A program made the translations under genes and the position numbers. Positions 24,602 to 32,195 of a DNA stretch of 39,563 nucleotides are shown here, in pieces (the stretch's first letter is position 1; each line of letters begins with the position of its first letter). The stretch is from Streptomyces sp. DH37. GTDB lineage: Bacteria; Actinomycetota; Actinomycetes; Streptomycetales; Streptomycetaceae. Below the pieces are notes generated by a model. It ran no database searches, was not told the DNA's origin, and saw only the letters and a program-made list of their open reading frames with translations. The stretch is from NCBI RefSeq assembly GCF_029813835.1, contig NZ_JARVKV010000065.1, positions 1-39,563 of the forward strand. Reading direction: 5' to 3'.

Positions 24602-24960
24602 GTGCTCGTCCTCGCACACGTCAGCGACATCCACCTGGGCCAGGACCGGGACGTCGGCGGCGCGCGGGCCGGCGAGCCGGACGCCGTCCTGCCGACCGGC
24701 CACACCGCCGACCACCGCACGGCGCGGGAGTCCGGAAGTACGGGCAGGCCGCCGGGCCGCCGCTGGCCTGCCCCGGCGACCACGACGTACGCGACCCGTA
24801 CCGCGCGGCGCCCCCGGCGGCGATCCGGCCGACGGCTCGCCGGTCGACGAGGCGCCCCACCTGCCCGGCGCGGCCTTCGCGATGTGCGACCCCACCGTCC
24901 CCGGCCGGGACGGGGCCGCCCGGACGACGCCACCCCGGCCGCCTCACCACCCACGTCCGC
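24602..24960 (+). pseudogene. Frameshifted metallophosphoesterase (cAMP phosphodiesterase-like)
   Basis: The GTG at 24602 opens with LAHVSDIHLG, the first metal motif of calcineurin-like phosphoesterases. Homology then moves between frames: PTGHTADH (a degraded TGD-AD motif) is in the first frame, CPGDHDVRDPYRAA (normally PGNHD-R) in the second from about 24732, and AFAMCDPTVPGRDG in the third from about 24830. After that the similarity stops. So there are at least two frameshifts, point changes in active-site motifs and a missing C-terminal half. It follows the phosphotriesterase-like gene by 9 bases, so the two were probably an operon that is now decaying. Nothing is seen from 24960 to 25061. 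Confidence 0.6.
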
Positions 24961-25061
24961 GCGCCGCCCTGACGGCGGACCGGCCGCCGGGAGCGACCGC
25001 GGCCGCCGCGGCCCGGTGCCCACGGGGGCGGGACCGGGCCGCGGCGCGGACCCGCCTGTCG

Positions 25062-27995
25062 TCAGGAGGATTCGGCGGACGAGGGTTCGCCGAAGCCCAG
25101 ACGGGCCAGTCTCAGGGAGCCGTGGAGGACGACGCGCAGGTCGCGGACGCCCGAGGGGGGATCGGGCAGGGCGGCGCGCACGGTGGTGCGGGTGTAGCGG
25201 TCGCCGGTGGAGGGGACGGTGAGCGAGGCCAGGGTGCGCCCGCCGCCGTCCGCACCGCCGTCGTCACCGCCGTCCAGGCGCAGGACGACCACGGCCTCGC
25301 CCGGCTCCTCGCGCGCGGCCTCCAGGGTGACGGTCGCGGTCCCCGCGCCGAAGTCGCAGTCGTGGAAGACCAGTTCGGCCGGCCCCGGTCCGGACGGGGC
25401 GACCGCGTCGCCGCGCTCCCTGGTGAGGTCGACCAGCTCGGTGCCCCTCTGCTCGTCGTAGTCGGCGGCCCGGATGTCCGCCACCGGACGCGGGGCGCGG
25501 GGCTCGCCGTCGACGCGGACGGTCGCGCTCCGGCGGATGTCGGCGCTGGAGGCCCCGAGGTCGACGCCGTAGACGCCCGGGGCCACCCGCCACCGGCCGT
25601 GGGCCACGTCCCAGAAGCCGAGGGCCCGCGACACCGGGACGGCGAACTCCACCTCCCGCGACGCGCCGGGGGCCAGGCGGATCCGGCGGTGGGCCGCCAG
25701 CGCGCGGTGCGGGCGGGGCAGGGGGCGGACGGCCGTGTCGAGGACGTCGGCGGCGCGCACGTAGAGCTGCACGACCTCGTCGCCCGCCACCGCGCCGGTG
25801 TTGGCCACCGCGCAGCGGACGGTCAGCGTCTCGCCGTCGCAGGAGACCTCCGGCTCGCCGTAGCCGAAGGAGGTGTACGACAGGCCGTGGCCGAACGGGT
25901 AGAGCGGGGTGCCGTCGAAGTACAGGTAGGTGGTGCGCGCGCCGATGACGTCGTAGTCCAGCAGACCGGGCAGGTCGGCGTCGCCGGCGTACCAGGTCTG
26001 CGGCAGCCGCCCGCCCGGTGGGACGTCGCCGGCCAGCACGGCGGCCAGGGCGTCCCCGGCCGCCTGGCCGCCGTGGGCCGTCCACAGCAGGGCGGGCAGG
26101 GCCCGGTCGGCGTCGCCCACCGCGTACGGGTAGGCCGAGGTGAGCACCAGCGCGGTGCGCGGGTTGGCGGCGCGGGCCGCGCGCCACAGCCGGTCCTGCT
26201 GCGGCGGCAGGGCGAGCGTGGTGCGGTCCTCGGTCTCGCGTCCGTTGACGTGGGGGTCGTTGCCCGCGACGACGATCACCACGTCGGCGTCCCCCGCGGC
26301 CGCCGCCACCGCGTCCTCACCGCGTTCGACGGTCTCGACGGCGAACACCGTGCCCGTCCCGCCCCCGGCGGCAACCCTGACGCCGTCGGCGGCGACTTCC
26401 ACGTACCGGCCCGTCCCCCGGTGCCTGAGGAGGTGTCCGCCGTCGTGGGGTTCGAGCGCGAAGACCTCCTGGACCACCCAGCCGCCGGGCTGCTCCGCCG
26501 AGGCGCGGACGAAGCCGTCGTCGGCGACCGACAGGTAGCGGCCGTTCCCCGCGCGCAGCGTCAGCGCCCCGTCGCCCCAGTCCACCAGGGCGAACTCCTC
26601 CGGCTCGGCGGCCACCGCCAGCGGCGGCAGATCGGTGCGGCCGCGCAGCAGCGCCGGGTCCAGCGCGCCCCCGGCCGCCGGGTCGCCGCCCCCGTCCCCG
26701 GCGGTCTCGTCCGGCCCGGCCCCGGGGACGGCCAGCCAGCCGTCGGCGCAGCGCAGCCGCACCCGGTCGGCGCCCTCGGCGTACACCACCCGGTCCGCGC
26801 CGAACCGCTTCCGCAGGCCGTCCAGCGGGGTGGAGCGGCGCAGCAGCGCGCCGCTGTACCAGTCGAGCTTGCACTCGTCGGCCAGCAGCCCGACGACCGC
26901 CACCCGCGCGCCCTCGGCCAGCGGCAGCAGACCGTCGTTCCGCAGCAGGACGATCGCCTGCTCGGCGGCCTCGCGGGCCAGTTCCCGGTGCTCGGGGGTG
27001 TCGAACGCGGGGCCGCCGTCGGAGCCGTCGAACGGTTCGGGGTCGAACTCGCCCAGCGCGCACCGCATCGCCAGCAGCCGCAGCACCGCCGCGTCGACGT
27101 CCTCCTGCCTGAGCAGGCCGCGCTCCAGCGCGCCGCGCACCCGGGCGGTGATGACCGAGGAGTCCTCGCCGTGGTCGGTGAAGCTGTCCACGCCCGCGCG
27201 CAGGGCGGCGGCGGTGGCCTCCTCGTGGGTGGCGAAGTACGCCTGGGAGTCGGCCAGGTTGCTGGGGGCGCCCGCGTCCGAGCACACCACCAGGTCGTGG
27301 TCGCACCAGGTGCGCAGCTCCTCGGCCAGCAGGGGCGAGAGGTGGTTGGGGCGGCCGTTGACCAGGTTGTACGCGGGCATCACCCCGGCCACCGCGCCCG
27401 CCGCCACCGGGCCGCGGAAGGCGGGCAGCTCGTACTCGTGCAGCACGCGCGGGCGCACCGAGGCCGAGGAGGTGTCCCGGTCGGTCTCGTTGTTGTGCGC
27501 CAGCCAGTGCTTGAGCACCGGGGCGGTGCGCCAGCGCGTGGGGTGGTCGCCGCGCAGGCCGCGGGTGTAGGCGGTGGCGATCGCGGCGGTCAGGTGCGGG
27601 TCCTCGGAGTAGCCCTCCTCGTTGCGGCCCCACAGCGGGTGGCGCAGCAGGTTGACGGTGGGCGACCAGACGTTGAGCCCGACGCGCGGGTCGCGGGCCC
27701 GCATCGCGCGCACCTCGCGCCCGACGGCCTCGCCCACCCGCCGCACCAGCTCGTCGTTCCAGGTCGCCCCGAGCCCCACCGCCTGGGGGAAGACGGTGGC
27801 CGGGCCCATCCACGCCACGCCGTGCAGCGCCTCCTGGCCGGTGCGGAAGGCGGCGACGCCCAGGCGCTCCACGGCGGGGGCGAACTGGTGCAGCATCGCG
27901 ACGCGCTCGTCGGGGGTGAGCCGCGCCAGCAGGTCGGCGGCGCGCTCGCGGGCCGGCAGCTTCGGGTCGCGGAAGGGCGGCTGGTCGGTGCTCAC
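25062..27995 (-). CDS. GH3 beta-glucosidase with trefoil insert and CBM6
   Basis: The 977-aa glycoside hydrolase would release terminal glucose from imported xyloglucan or cello-oligosaccharides. The GH3 N-domain (about 1-320) has the nucleophile Asp240 in VVCSDAG and the substrate-binding KHWLAHNN. The C-domain is interrupted at about 410-560 by a fascin-like beta-trefoil insert (repeats with GRYLSV, GRYVEV). A fibronectin-III-like domain follows (HGLSYTSFGYG onward), then a C-terminal CBM6-like module (from about 845, AADYDEQRG). There is no signal peptide, so it is probably intracellular. The GTG at 27995 has GGAGGGG 11 bases upstream. It is repressed through the operator 28060-28073. Confidence 0.9.
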   Translation of the reverse strand: MSTDQPPFRDPKLPARERAADLLARLTPDERVAMLHQFAPAVERLGVAAFRTGQEALHGVAWMGPATVFPQAVGLGATWNDELVRRVGEAVGREVRAMRARDPRVGLNVWSPTVNLLRHPLWGRNEEGYSEDPHLTAAIATAYTRGLRGDHPTRWRTAPVLKHWLAHNNETDRDTSSASVRPRVLHEYELPAFRGPVAAGAVAGVMPAYNLVNGRPNHLSPLLAEELRTWCDHDLVVCSDAGAPSNLADSQAYFATHEEATAAALRAGVDSFTDHGEDSSVITARVRGALERGLLRQEDVDAAVLRLLAMRCALGEFDPEPFDGSDGGPAFDTPEHRELAREAAEQAIVLLRNDGLLPLAEGARVAVVGLLADECKLDWYSGALLRRSTPLDGLRKRFGADRVVYAEGADRVRLRCADGWLAVPGAGPDETAGDGGGDPAAGGALDPALLRGRTDLPPLAVAAEPEEFALVDWGDGALTLRAGNGRYLSVADDGFVRASAEQPGGWVVQEVFALEPHDGGHLLRHRGTGRYVEVAADGVRVAAGGGTGTVFAVETVERGEDAVAAAAGDADVVIVVAGNDPHVNGRETEDRTTLALPPQQDRLWRAARAANPRTALVLTSAYPYAVGDADRALPALLWTAHGGQAAGDALAAVLAGDVPPGGRLPQTWYAGDADLPGLLDYDVIGARTTYLYFDGTPLYPFGHGLSYTSFGYGEPEVSCDGETLTVRCAVANTGAVAGDEVVQLYVRAADVLDTAVRPLPRPHRALAAHRRIRLAPGASREVEFAVPVSRALGFWDVAHGRWRVAPGVYGVDLGASSADIRRSATVRVDGEPRAPRPVADIRAADYDEQRGTELVDLTRERGDAVAPSGPGPAELVFHDCDFGAGTATVTLEAAREEPGEAVVVLRLDGGDDGGADGGGRTLASLTVPSTGDRYTRTTVRAALPDPPSGVRDLRVVLHGSLRLARLGFGEPSSAESS

Positions 27996-28059
27996 GTACG
28001 GAAAGTCCCCTCCGGGCGATGGGCGGCCGTCACCGCGGAGCGGTACGGCGGTACAGGAT

Positions 28060-28073
28060 TCGAAGCGCTTCGA
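28060..28073. promoter_or_regulatory. LacI-family operator, GH3 side
   Basis: The perfect palindrome TCGAAGCGCTTCGA with a central CpG is typical of LacI-family sites. It touches the -10 box of the GH3 promoter and covers its expected start point, so a bound repressor would block transcription. An identical copy lies at 28230-28243. Confidence 0.8.
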
Positions 28074-28102
28074 TGCTGGGGTGACACAGGGGCGGGTGTC
28101 AA
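28073..28102 (-). promoter_or_regulatory. Promoter of the GH3 gene
   Basis: On the reverse strand TTGACA (28102-28097) is followed after 18 bases by CAGCAT (28078-28073). The -35 is consensus for the main sigma factor, and the operator begins at the last base of the -10. Confidence 0.6.
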
Positions 28103-28190
28103 GGCACCGGACGGCGTGCAACCGCCTGGACCCGTGAACTCCCTGTATTCAGGCGACGCCTGGTGCTCCGATGTTTCTTCGCCTCGACTC

Positions 28191-28219
28191 TTGCGCGGTA
28201 TGACCCTCCCACTTAATCT
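28191..28219 (+). promoter_or_regulatory. Promoter of the xyloglucan transporter operon
   Basis: TTGCGC (28191-28196) and TAATCT (28214-28219) are spaced by 17 bases, a good main-sigma promoter. The start point is expected about 28226, just before the operator 28230-28243. Confidence 0.65.
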
Positions 28220-28229
28220 CGGCGCAACA

Positions 28230-28243
28230 TCGAAGCGCTTCGA
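28230..28243. promoter_or_regulatory. LacI-family operator, transporter side
   Basis: This copy of TCGAAGCGCTTCGA lies 10 bases after the -10 box, at about +4 to +17, and is identical to the one at 28060-28073. The two are 170 bases apart, so looping or independent repression is possible. Confidence 0.8.
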
Positions 28244-28323
28244 CCGACCTGCCCGACCGGTGGGACCGCACGTCAGCCGTCCCGATCCGTCCCGCCGACG
28301 CGCCGCCACGAAGGGTTGCCGCC

Positions 28324-29991
28324 ATGTCCCAGACCACCAGCCCCAGCCGGAGGACCTTCCTCGCCTCGACGGCCGTCGCCGCCGCGGCGGTGGGCGGCGT
28401 ACCGCTGCTGTCGGCGTGCTCCTCCGAGGGCGGCGGGAACCGGAACGAGGGCACGACGACGAAGAAGGACGCGGCGAAGATCCTCCCGGCGTACGTCGCC
28501 TCCGAGGTCGTCGAGCCGGACATCCCCAGCGAGAACGGCTCGCGCCCCGGCTTCACCGGCAAGGCGGAGCCGTACGGGAAGCTGCCCGCCTCCGTCCCCG
28601 AGAAGATGGGCCGGGGCGGCACCGTCACGATCACCAGCCCGCTGTGGGGCACCCCGCCCGAGAAGGACTGCGCCTACTACCGGGCCGTCGACGAGGCCAT
28701 CGGGGTCAAGGTCAACTGGCAGACCCAGGACGGCAACACCTACGGCGAGAAGCTCGGCGCCGTCCTCGCCTCCAGCGGCATCCCGGACATGGTGGTGATC
28801 CCCAGCTGGGAGATGCAGGGCAAGGTCCGCAGCGCGATCGACAGCCGCTTCGCCGACCTCGGTCCGTACCTGTCGGGCGACAGGGTGAAGAAGTACCCCA
28901 ACCTCGCCGCCATCCCCACCGCCGCCTGGCAGATGTCGATCTTCGGCGGCAAGCTGCGGGGGCTGCCGATCCCGTCCGGCGCGGTCGACATCATCATCCC
29001 CTACTACCGGCAGGACGTCTTCGAGGACAAGGGCTGGGAGCCGCCCACCAGCGCCCAGGAGTTCATGGACCTCGCCAAGGAGATCACCGCGCCGAGGTCC
29101 AAGGTGTGGGCGTGCGAGGACATGAAGTGGACGGCGTTCAACGTCTTCGGCGTCCTGCCGGACAAGCCGTACTGCTGGGAGCGGCAGGGCGGGAAGCTCG
29201 TCCACCGCATCGAGACGGACGCCTACCTCGAGGCGCTGGAGTGGACCCGCAAGCTCTACGCCGCCGGCGTCGTCCACCCCGACGCCAAGGCCGTACGCGG
29301 TGACGCGGGCACCCGGTTCACCGCCGGCCAGTCGATGATGATCAGCGACGGCAACGCCAAGTGGTACGGCTGGACCTTCGAGCAGCGCGGCCAGAACCCC
29401 GACTTCCGCGTCTCGGGCATGGACATCTTCGGCCACGACGGCGGCGACCCGCGGCTCTACCTCGCCAACCCGGCCGGCATCTGGTCCTTCATCAGCAAGA
29501 AGGCGTCCAAGGACCGGATCGAGGAGTGCCTGGCGATCGCCAACTTCGCCGCCGCCCCCTACGGCACCCGGGAGAACCGCCTGGTCAGGTACGGCGTGGA
29601 GGGCACCCACCACACGCTGAAGGACGGCGTGCCCACCAAGACCGAGCAGGGCGTCGCCGAGGTCCAGGACACCTACTTCTTCACCGCCAGCGCCGAGGCC
29701 GTCGCCGCCTTCCCCGACCACCCGCAGGTCGTGCGGGACTGGTGCGGCTGGCAGCAGCGGATGGGCGCGTTCATGAAGAAGCCGCTGCTGTACGGGATGC
29801 AGGTCCGCGAACCCAACCGCTGGGCCAACCTGAGCGACCAGTTCGAGGACCTGGAGGACGACGTCGTCCGCGGCCGCCGGAAGATCTCCGACGTGCAGAA
29901 GGCGGTCGAGGACTGGCGCGGCGCCGGGGGCGACCAGCTGCGCGACTGGTACCGGAAGCTGATCGACGAGGTCGGCGAGTCCGCCGCCTGA
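28324..29991 (+). CDS. Sugar ABC transporter substrate-binding lipoprotein
   Basis: The 555-aa exported binding protein is of the long YtcQ/LplA-like group, which handles larger oligosaccharides. The N-terminus carries twin Arg in SRRTFLAST followed by a hydrophobic stretch and lipobox LLSAC, so it may be a Tat-exported lipoprotein. Two permease genes follow in the LplB/YtcP style. The binding of xyloglucan oligosaccharides is inferred from the GH74, GH12, GH31 and GH42 genes of the locus. The ATG at 28324 is preceded by GAAGGG. It is under the promoter and operator at 28191-28243. Confidence 0.88.
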   Translation: MSQTTSPSRRTFLASTAVAAAAVGGVPLLSACSSEGGGNRNEGTTTKKDAAKILPAYVASEVVEPDIPSENGSRPGFTGKAEPYGKLPASVPEKMGRGGTVTITSPLWGTPPEKDCAYYRAVDEAIGVKVNWQTQDGNTYGEKLGAVLASSGIPDMVVIPSWEMQGKVRSAIDSRFADLGPYLSGDRVKKYPNLAAIPTAAWQMSIFGGKLRGLPIPSGAVDIIIPYYRQDVFEDKGWEPPTSAQEFMDLAKEITAPRSKVWACEDMKWTAFNVFGVLPDKPYCWERQGGKLVHRIETDAYLEALEWTRKLYAAGVVHPDAKAVRGDAGTRFTAGQSMMISDGNAKWYGWTFEQRGQNPDFRVSGMDIFGHDGGDPRLYLANPAGIWSFISKKASKDRIEECLAIANFAAAPYGTRENRLVRYGVEGTHHTLKDGVPTKTEQGVAEVQDTYFFTASAEAVAAFPDHPQVVRDWCGWQQRMGAFMKKPLLYGMQVREPNRWANLSDQFEDLEDDVVRGRRKISDVQKAVEDWRGAGGDQLRDWYRKLIDEVGESAA

Positions 29992-30011
29992 GGCGACCCG
30001 CACACAGGCAA

Positions 30012-30060
30012 CCGGCCCGGACGCGGGCGGCGCGCCACCGCGCCGTACCCGCCGGGCCGG
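30012..30060 (+). other. Intercistronic stem-loop after the binding-protein gene
   Basis: Paired blocks GGCGCG/CGCGCC, GCGGG/CCCGC and CCGGCCCG/CGGGCCGG form a long interrupted stem between the binding-protein and permease genes. Such hairpins often protect the upstream mRNA or partly terminate, giving more binding protein than permease. The effect here is inferred. Confidence 0.6.
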
Positions 30061-30089
30061 GCCGGAACGACGCTGACGAGGAGAGACCC

Positions 30090-31208
30090 GTGTCCCACAG
30101 CACGGCCCCGGGCGAGGCACCGGCCGGGGGCGCAGGCCCGACCGGCATGCCCCCGGCGCCCCACATCGCACCGGCCGCGCCGGCCGGCTCGCCCCCGGCG
30201 GACGGCGGCCCGCCGGGCGGACGCGAGACCGGGGGAGGGAAGGGGGGAGGCAAGGGAGCCGCGGCCTCCCCGCCCCCCGGCGGCATCACCTGGCGGCACC
30301 GGCTGCGCCGCGACCGCGCCCTGGTCCTGATGACGCTGCCCGCCCTGCTGCTGGTGCTGGTCTTCGCCTACGTCCCGCTGCTGGGGAACGTCGTCGCCTT
30401 CAAGGAGTTCGACCCCTACATCGGCGAGTCCTTCACCGAGTCCTTCACCCTCAGCCCCTGGGTGGGCGGCGAGAACTTCCAGCGGATCTGGGAGGACCCC
30501 TACTTCTGGGGGGCGCTCGAGAACACCCTGGTGATCTTCCTCATCCAGCTGCTGTTCTTCTTCCCCGTGCCCATCGCACTGGCCCTGCTGATCAACAGCG
30601 TCGTCAGCCCCCGGGTGCGCGCCTGGGCGCAGGGCATCCTGTACCTGCCGCACTTCTTCTCCTGGGTGCTGGTCATCACCGTCTTCCAGCAGATCTTCGG
30701 CGGCGCCGGGATCATCGCCCAGACGATGCGCGAGCACGGCGGGGGCGGCTTCGACCTGATGACCGACCCCGGCTTCTTCAAGTTCCTGATCACCTTCCAG
30801 ATGATCTGGAAGGACGCCGGCTGGGGCATCATCGTCTTCCTCGCCGCCCTGGCCGCCGTCAGCCCCGACCTGTACGAGGCCGCCGCCATGGACGGCGCGA
30901 ACCGCTGGCGCCGGATGTGGCACGTCACCCTGCCCGCGCTGCGCCCGGTGATCGCGATGCTGCTCGTGCTGCGCGTCGGCGACGCCCTCACCGTCGGCTT
31001 CGAGCAGATCCTCCTCCAGCGCAGGGCGGTGGGCACCGGCGCCAGCGAGGTGCTGGACACCTACGTGTGGAACGTCGGCCTGGAGAACGGCGACTTCGGT
31101 TACGCCGCGGCCGTCGGCATCGTCAAGGGCGTCTTCGGGCTCTGCCTGGTGCTGATCGCCAACAAGACCGCCCACCTGCTGGGCGAGCAGGGGGTGTACC
31201 GGAAGTGA
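30090..31208 (+). CDS. Sugar ABC transporter permease 1 (LplB-like)
   Basis: The 372-aa membrane protein has a Pro/Gly/Ala-rich disordered N-terminus of about 65 residues and then six hydrophobic segments. The ATPase-docking EAA loop reads EAAAMDGANRWRRMWHVTLP at about residue 263. It pairs with the next gene as the heterodimeric channel for the binding protein at 28324. The GTG at 30090 has GAGGAG upstream. No ATPase gene is in the locus; in Streptomyces such importers usually share the MsiK ATPase encoded elsewhere, and I assume that here. Its stop overlaps the next start (GTGA). Confidence 0.9.
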   Translation: MSHSTAPGEAPAGGAGPTGMPPAPHIAPAAPAGSPPADGGPPGGRETGGGKGGGKGAAASPPPGGITWRHRLRRDRALVLMTLPALLLVLVFAYVPLLGNVVAFKEFDPYIGESFTESFTLSPWVGGENFQRIWEDPYFWGALENTLVIFLIQLLFFFPVPIALALLINSVVSPRVRAWAQGILYLPHFFSWVLVITVFQQIFGGAGIIAQTMREHGGGGFDLMTDPGFFKFLITFQMIWKDAGWGIIVFLAALAAVSPDLYEAAAMDGANRWRRMWHVTLPALRPVIAMLLVLRVGDALTVGFEQILLQRRAVGTGASEVLDTYVWNVGLENGDFGYAAAVGIVKGVFGLCLVLIANKTAHLLGEQGVYRK

Positions 31209-32134
31209 GCGTGCTGACCGAGGACCGCGAGCGGGAGAGCACCGGCGCCCGGATGCGCCCCGCCTGGGAGGAGCCGCCCGGCCGCGCGGGCCTCGCCGCC
31301 AAGGGCGCGGTGCTGGCCGTGGCCTGCCTGGCGATCCTCTTCCCGCTGTGGATCGTGGTCGTCACCAGCCTGTCGTCGGCCGAGACCATCGGCCGGGCCG
31401 GCGGCCTGGTGCTGGTGCCCGACGGCATCACCTTCGAGGCGTACCGCGAGCTGCTCTCCGGCGGCCAGGTCACCAGGGCGACGGTCATCAGCGTCTGCGT
31501 CACCGTCGTCGGCACGCTGTTCAGCATGACCGTCTCGGTGCTGTGCGCCTACGGGCTCTCGCGCTCGGGCTCCTTCGGCCACCGGCCGATGCTGATGACG
31601 CTGCTGGCGACGATGTTCTTCGGCGCCGGACTGATCCCCACCTACCTGCTGGTGCAGTCCCTCGGGCTGATCGACACCTATGCGTCGCTGATCCTGCCCA
31701 GCGCGGTGAGCGTGTTCAACATCCTGGTGCTGCGGGCGTTCTTCATGGGCACCGCGCCGGAGCTGATCGACAGCGCCCGCATCGACGGCGCCGGGGAGTT
31801 CCGCATCCTGTGGGGGATCGTGATGCCGCTGTCCCGGCCGGTGCTGGCGGTGATCTCCCTGTTCTACGCGGTCGGCTACTGGAGCGCCTGGTTCAACGCC
31901 TCCATCTACCTCAACGACCAGACCAAGATGCCCCTCCAGGTGGTGCTCAACCAGATCGTCCTGGAGGGCCAGCGCCCCACGGGCATGTCCCAGACGATCA
32001 ACACCGGCCAGATCCACACCCTCTCGGTGCAGATGGCGGTCATGGTGCTGGCCCTGGTGCCGGTCGCCGTGCTCTCGCCCTTCGTCCAGAAGCACTTCAA
32101 GAAGGGCATGCTCATCGGCGCCGTCAAGGGCTGA
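31205..32134 (+). CDS. Sugar ABC transporter permease 2 (YtcP-like)
   Basis: The 309-aa inner-membrane partner of the preceding permease has about six hydrophobic segments. The docking loop reads DSARIDGAGEFRILWGIVMP at about residue 193, and the characteristic ending with FVQKHFKKGMLIGAVKG is typical of YtcP-type carbohydrate permeases. The GTG at 31205 overlaps the previous stop, so translation is coupled. GH74 follows after 61 bases in the same operon. Confidence 0.92.
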   Translation: MSVLTEDRERESTGARMRPAWEEPPGRAGLAAKGAVLAVACLAILFPLWIVVVTSLSSAETIGRAGGLVLVPDGITFEAYRELLSGGQVTRATVISVCVTVVGTLFSMTVSVLCAYGLSRSGSFGHRPMLMTLLATMFFGAGLIPTYLLVQSLGLIDTYASLILPSAVSVFNILVLRAFFMGTAPELIDSARIDGAGEFRILWGIVMPLSRPVLAVISLFYAVGYWSAWFNASIYLNDQTKMPLQVVLNQIVLEGQRPTGMSQTINTGQIHTLSVQMAVMVLALVPVAVLSPFVQKHFKKGMLIGAVKG

Positions 32135-32195
32135 CCGCAGCTGAACCACCCGCCCCCGCCCCCGCCCCGTCCTCCAGGCAGTGAGGTCCACCCCC

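Noticed and set aside
24261..29303. Forward frame of 1680 codons across the GH3 gene.
   Set aside because: It is antisense to GH3 and crosses the operator and promoter region. The length is an effect of GC bias.
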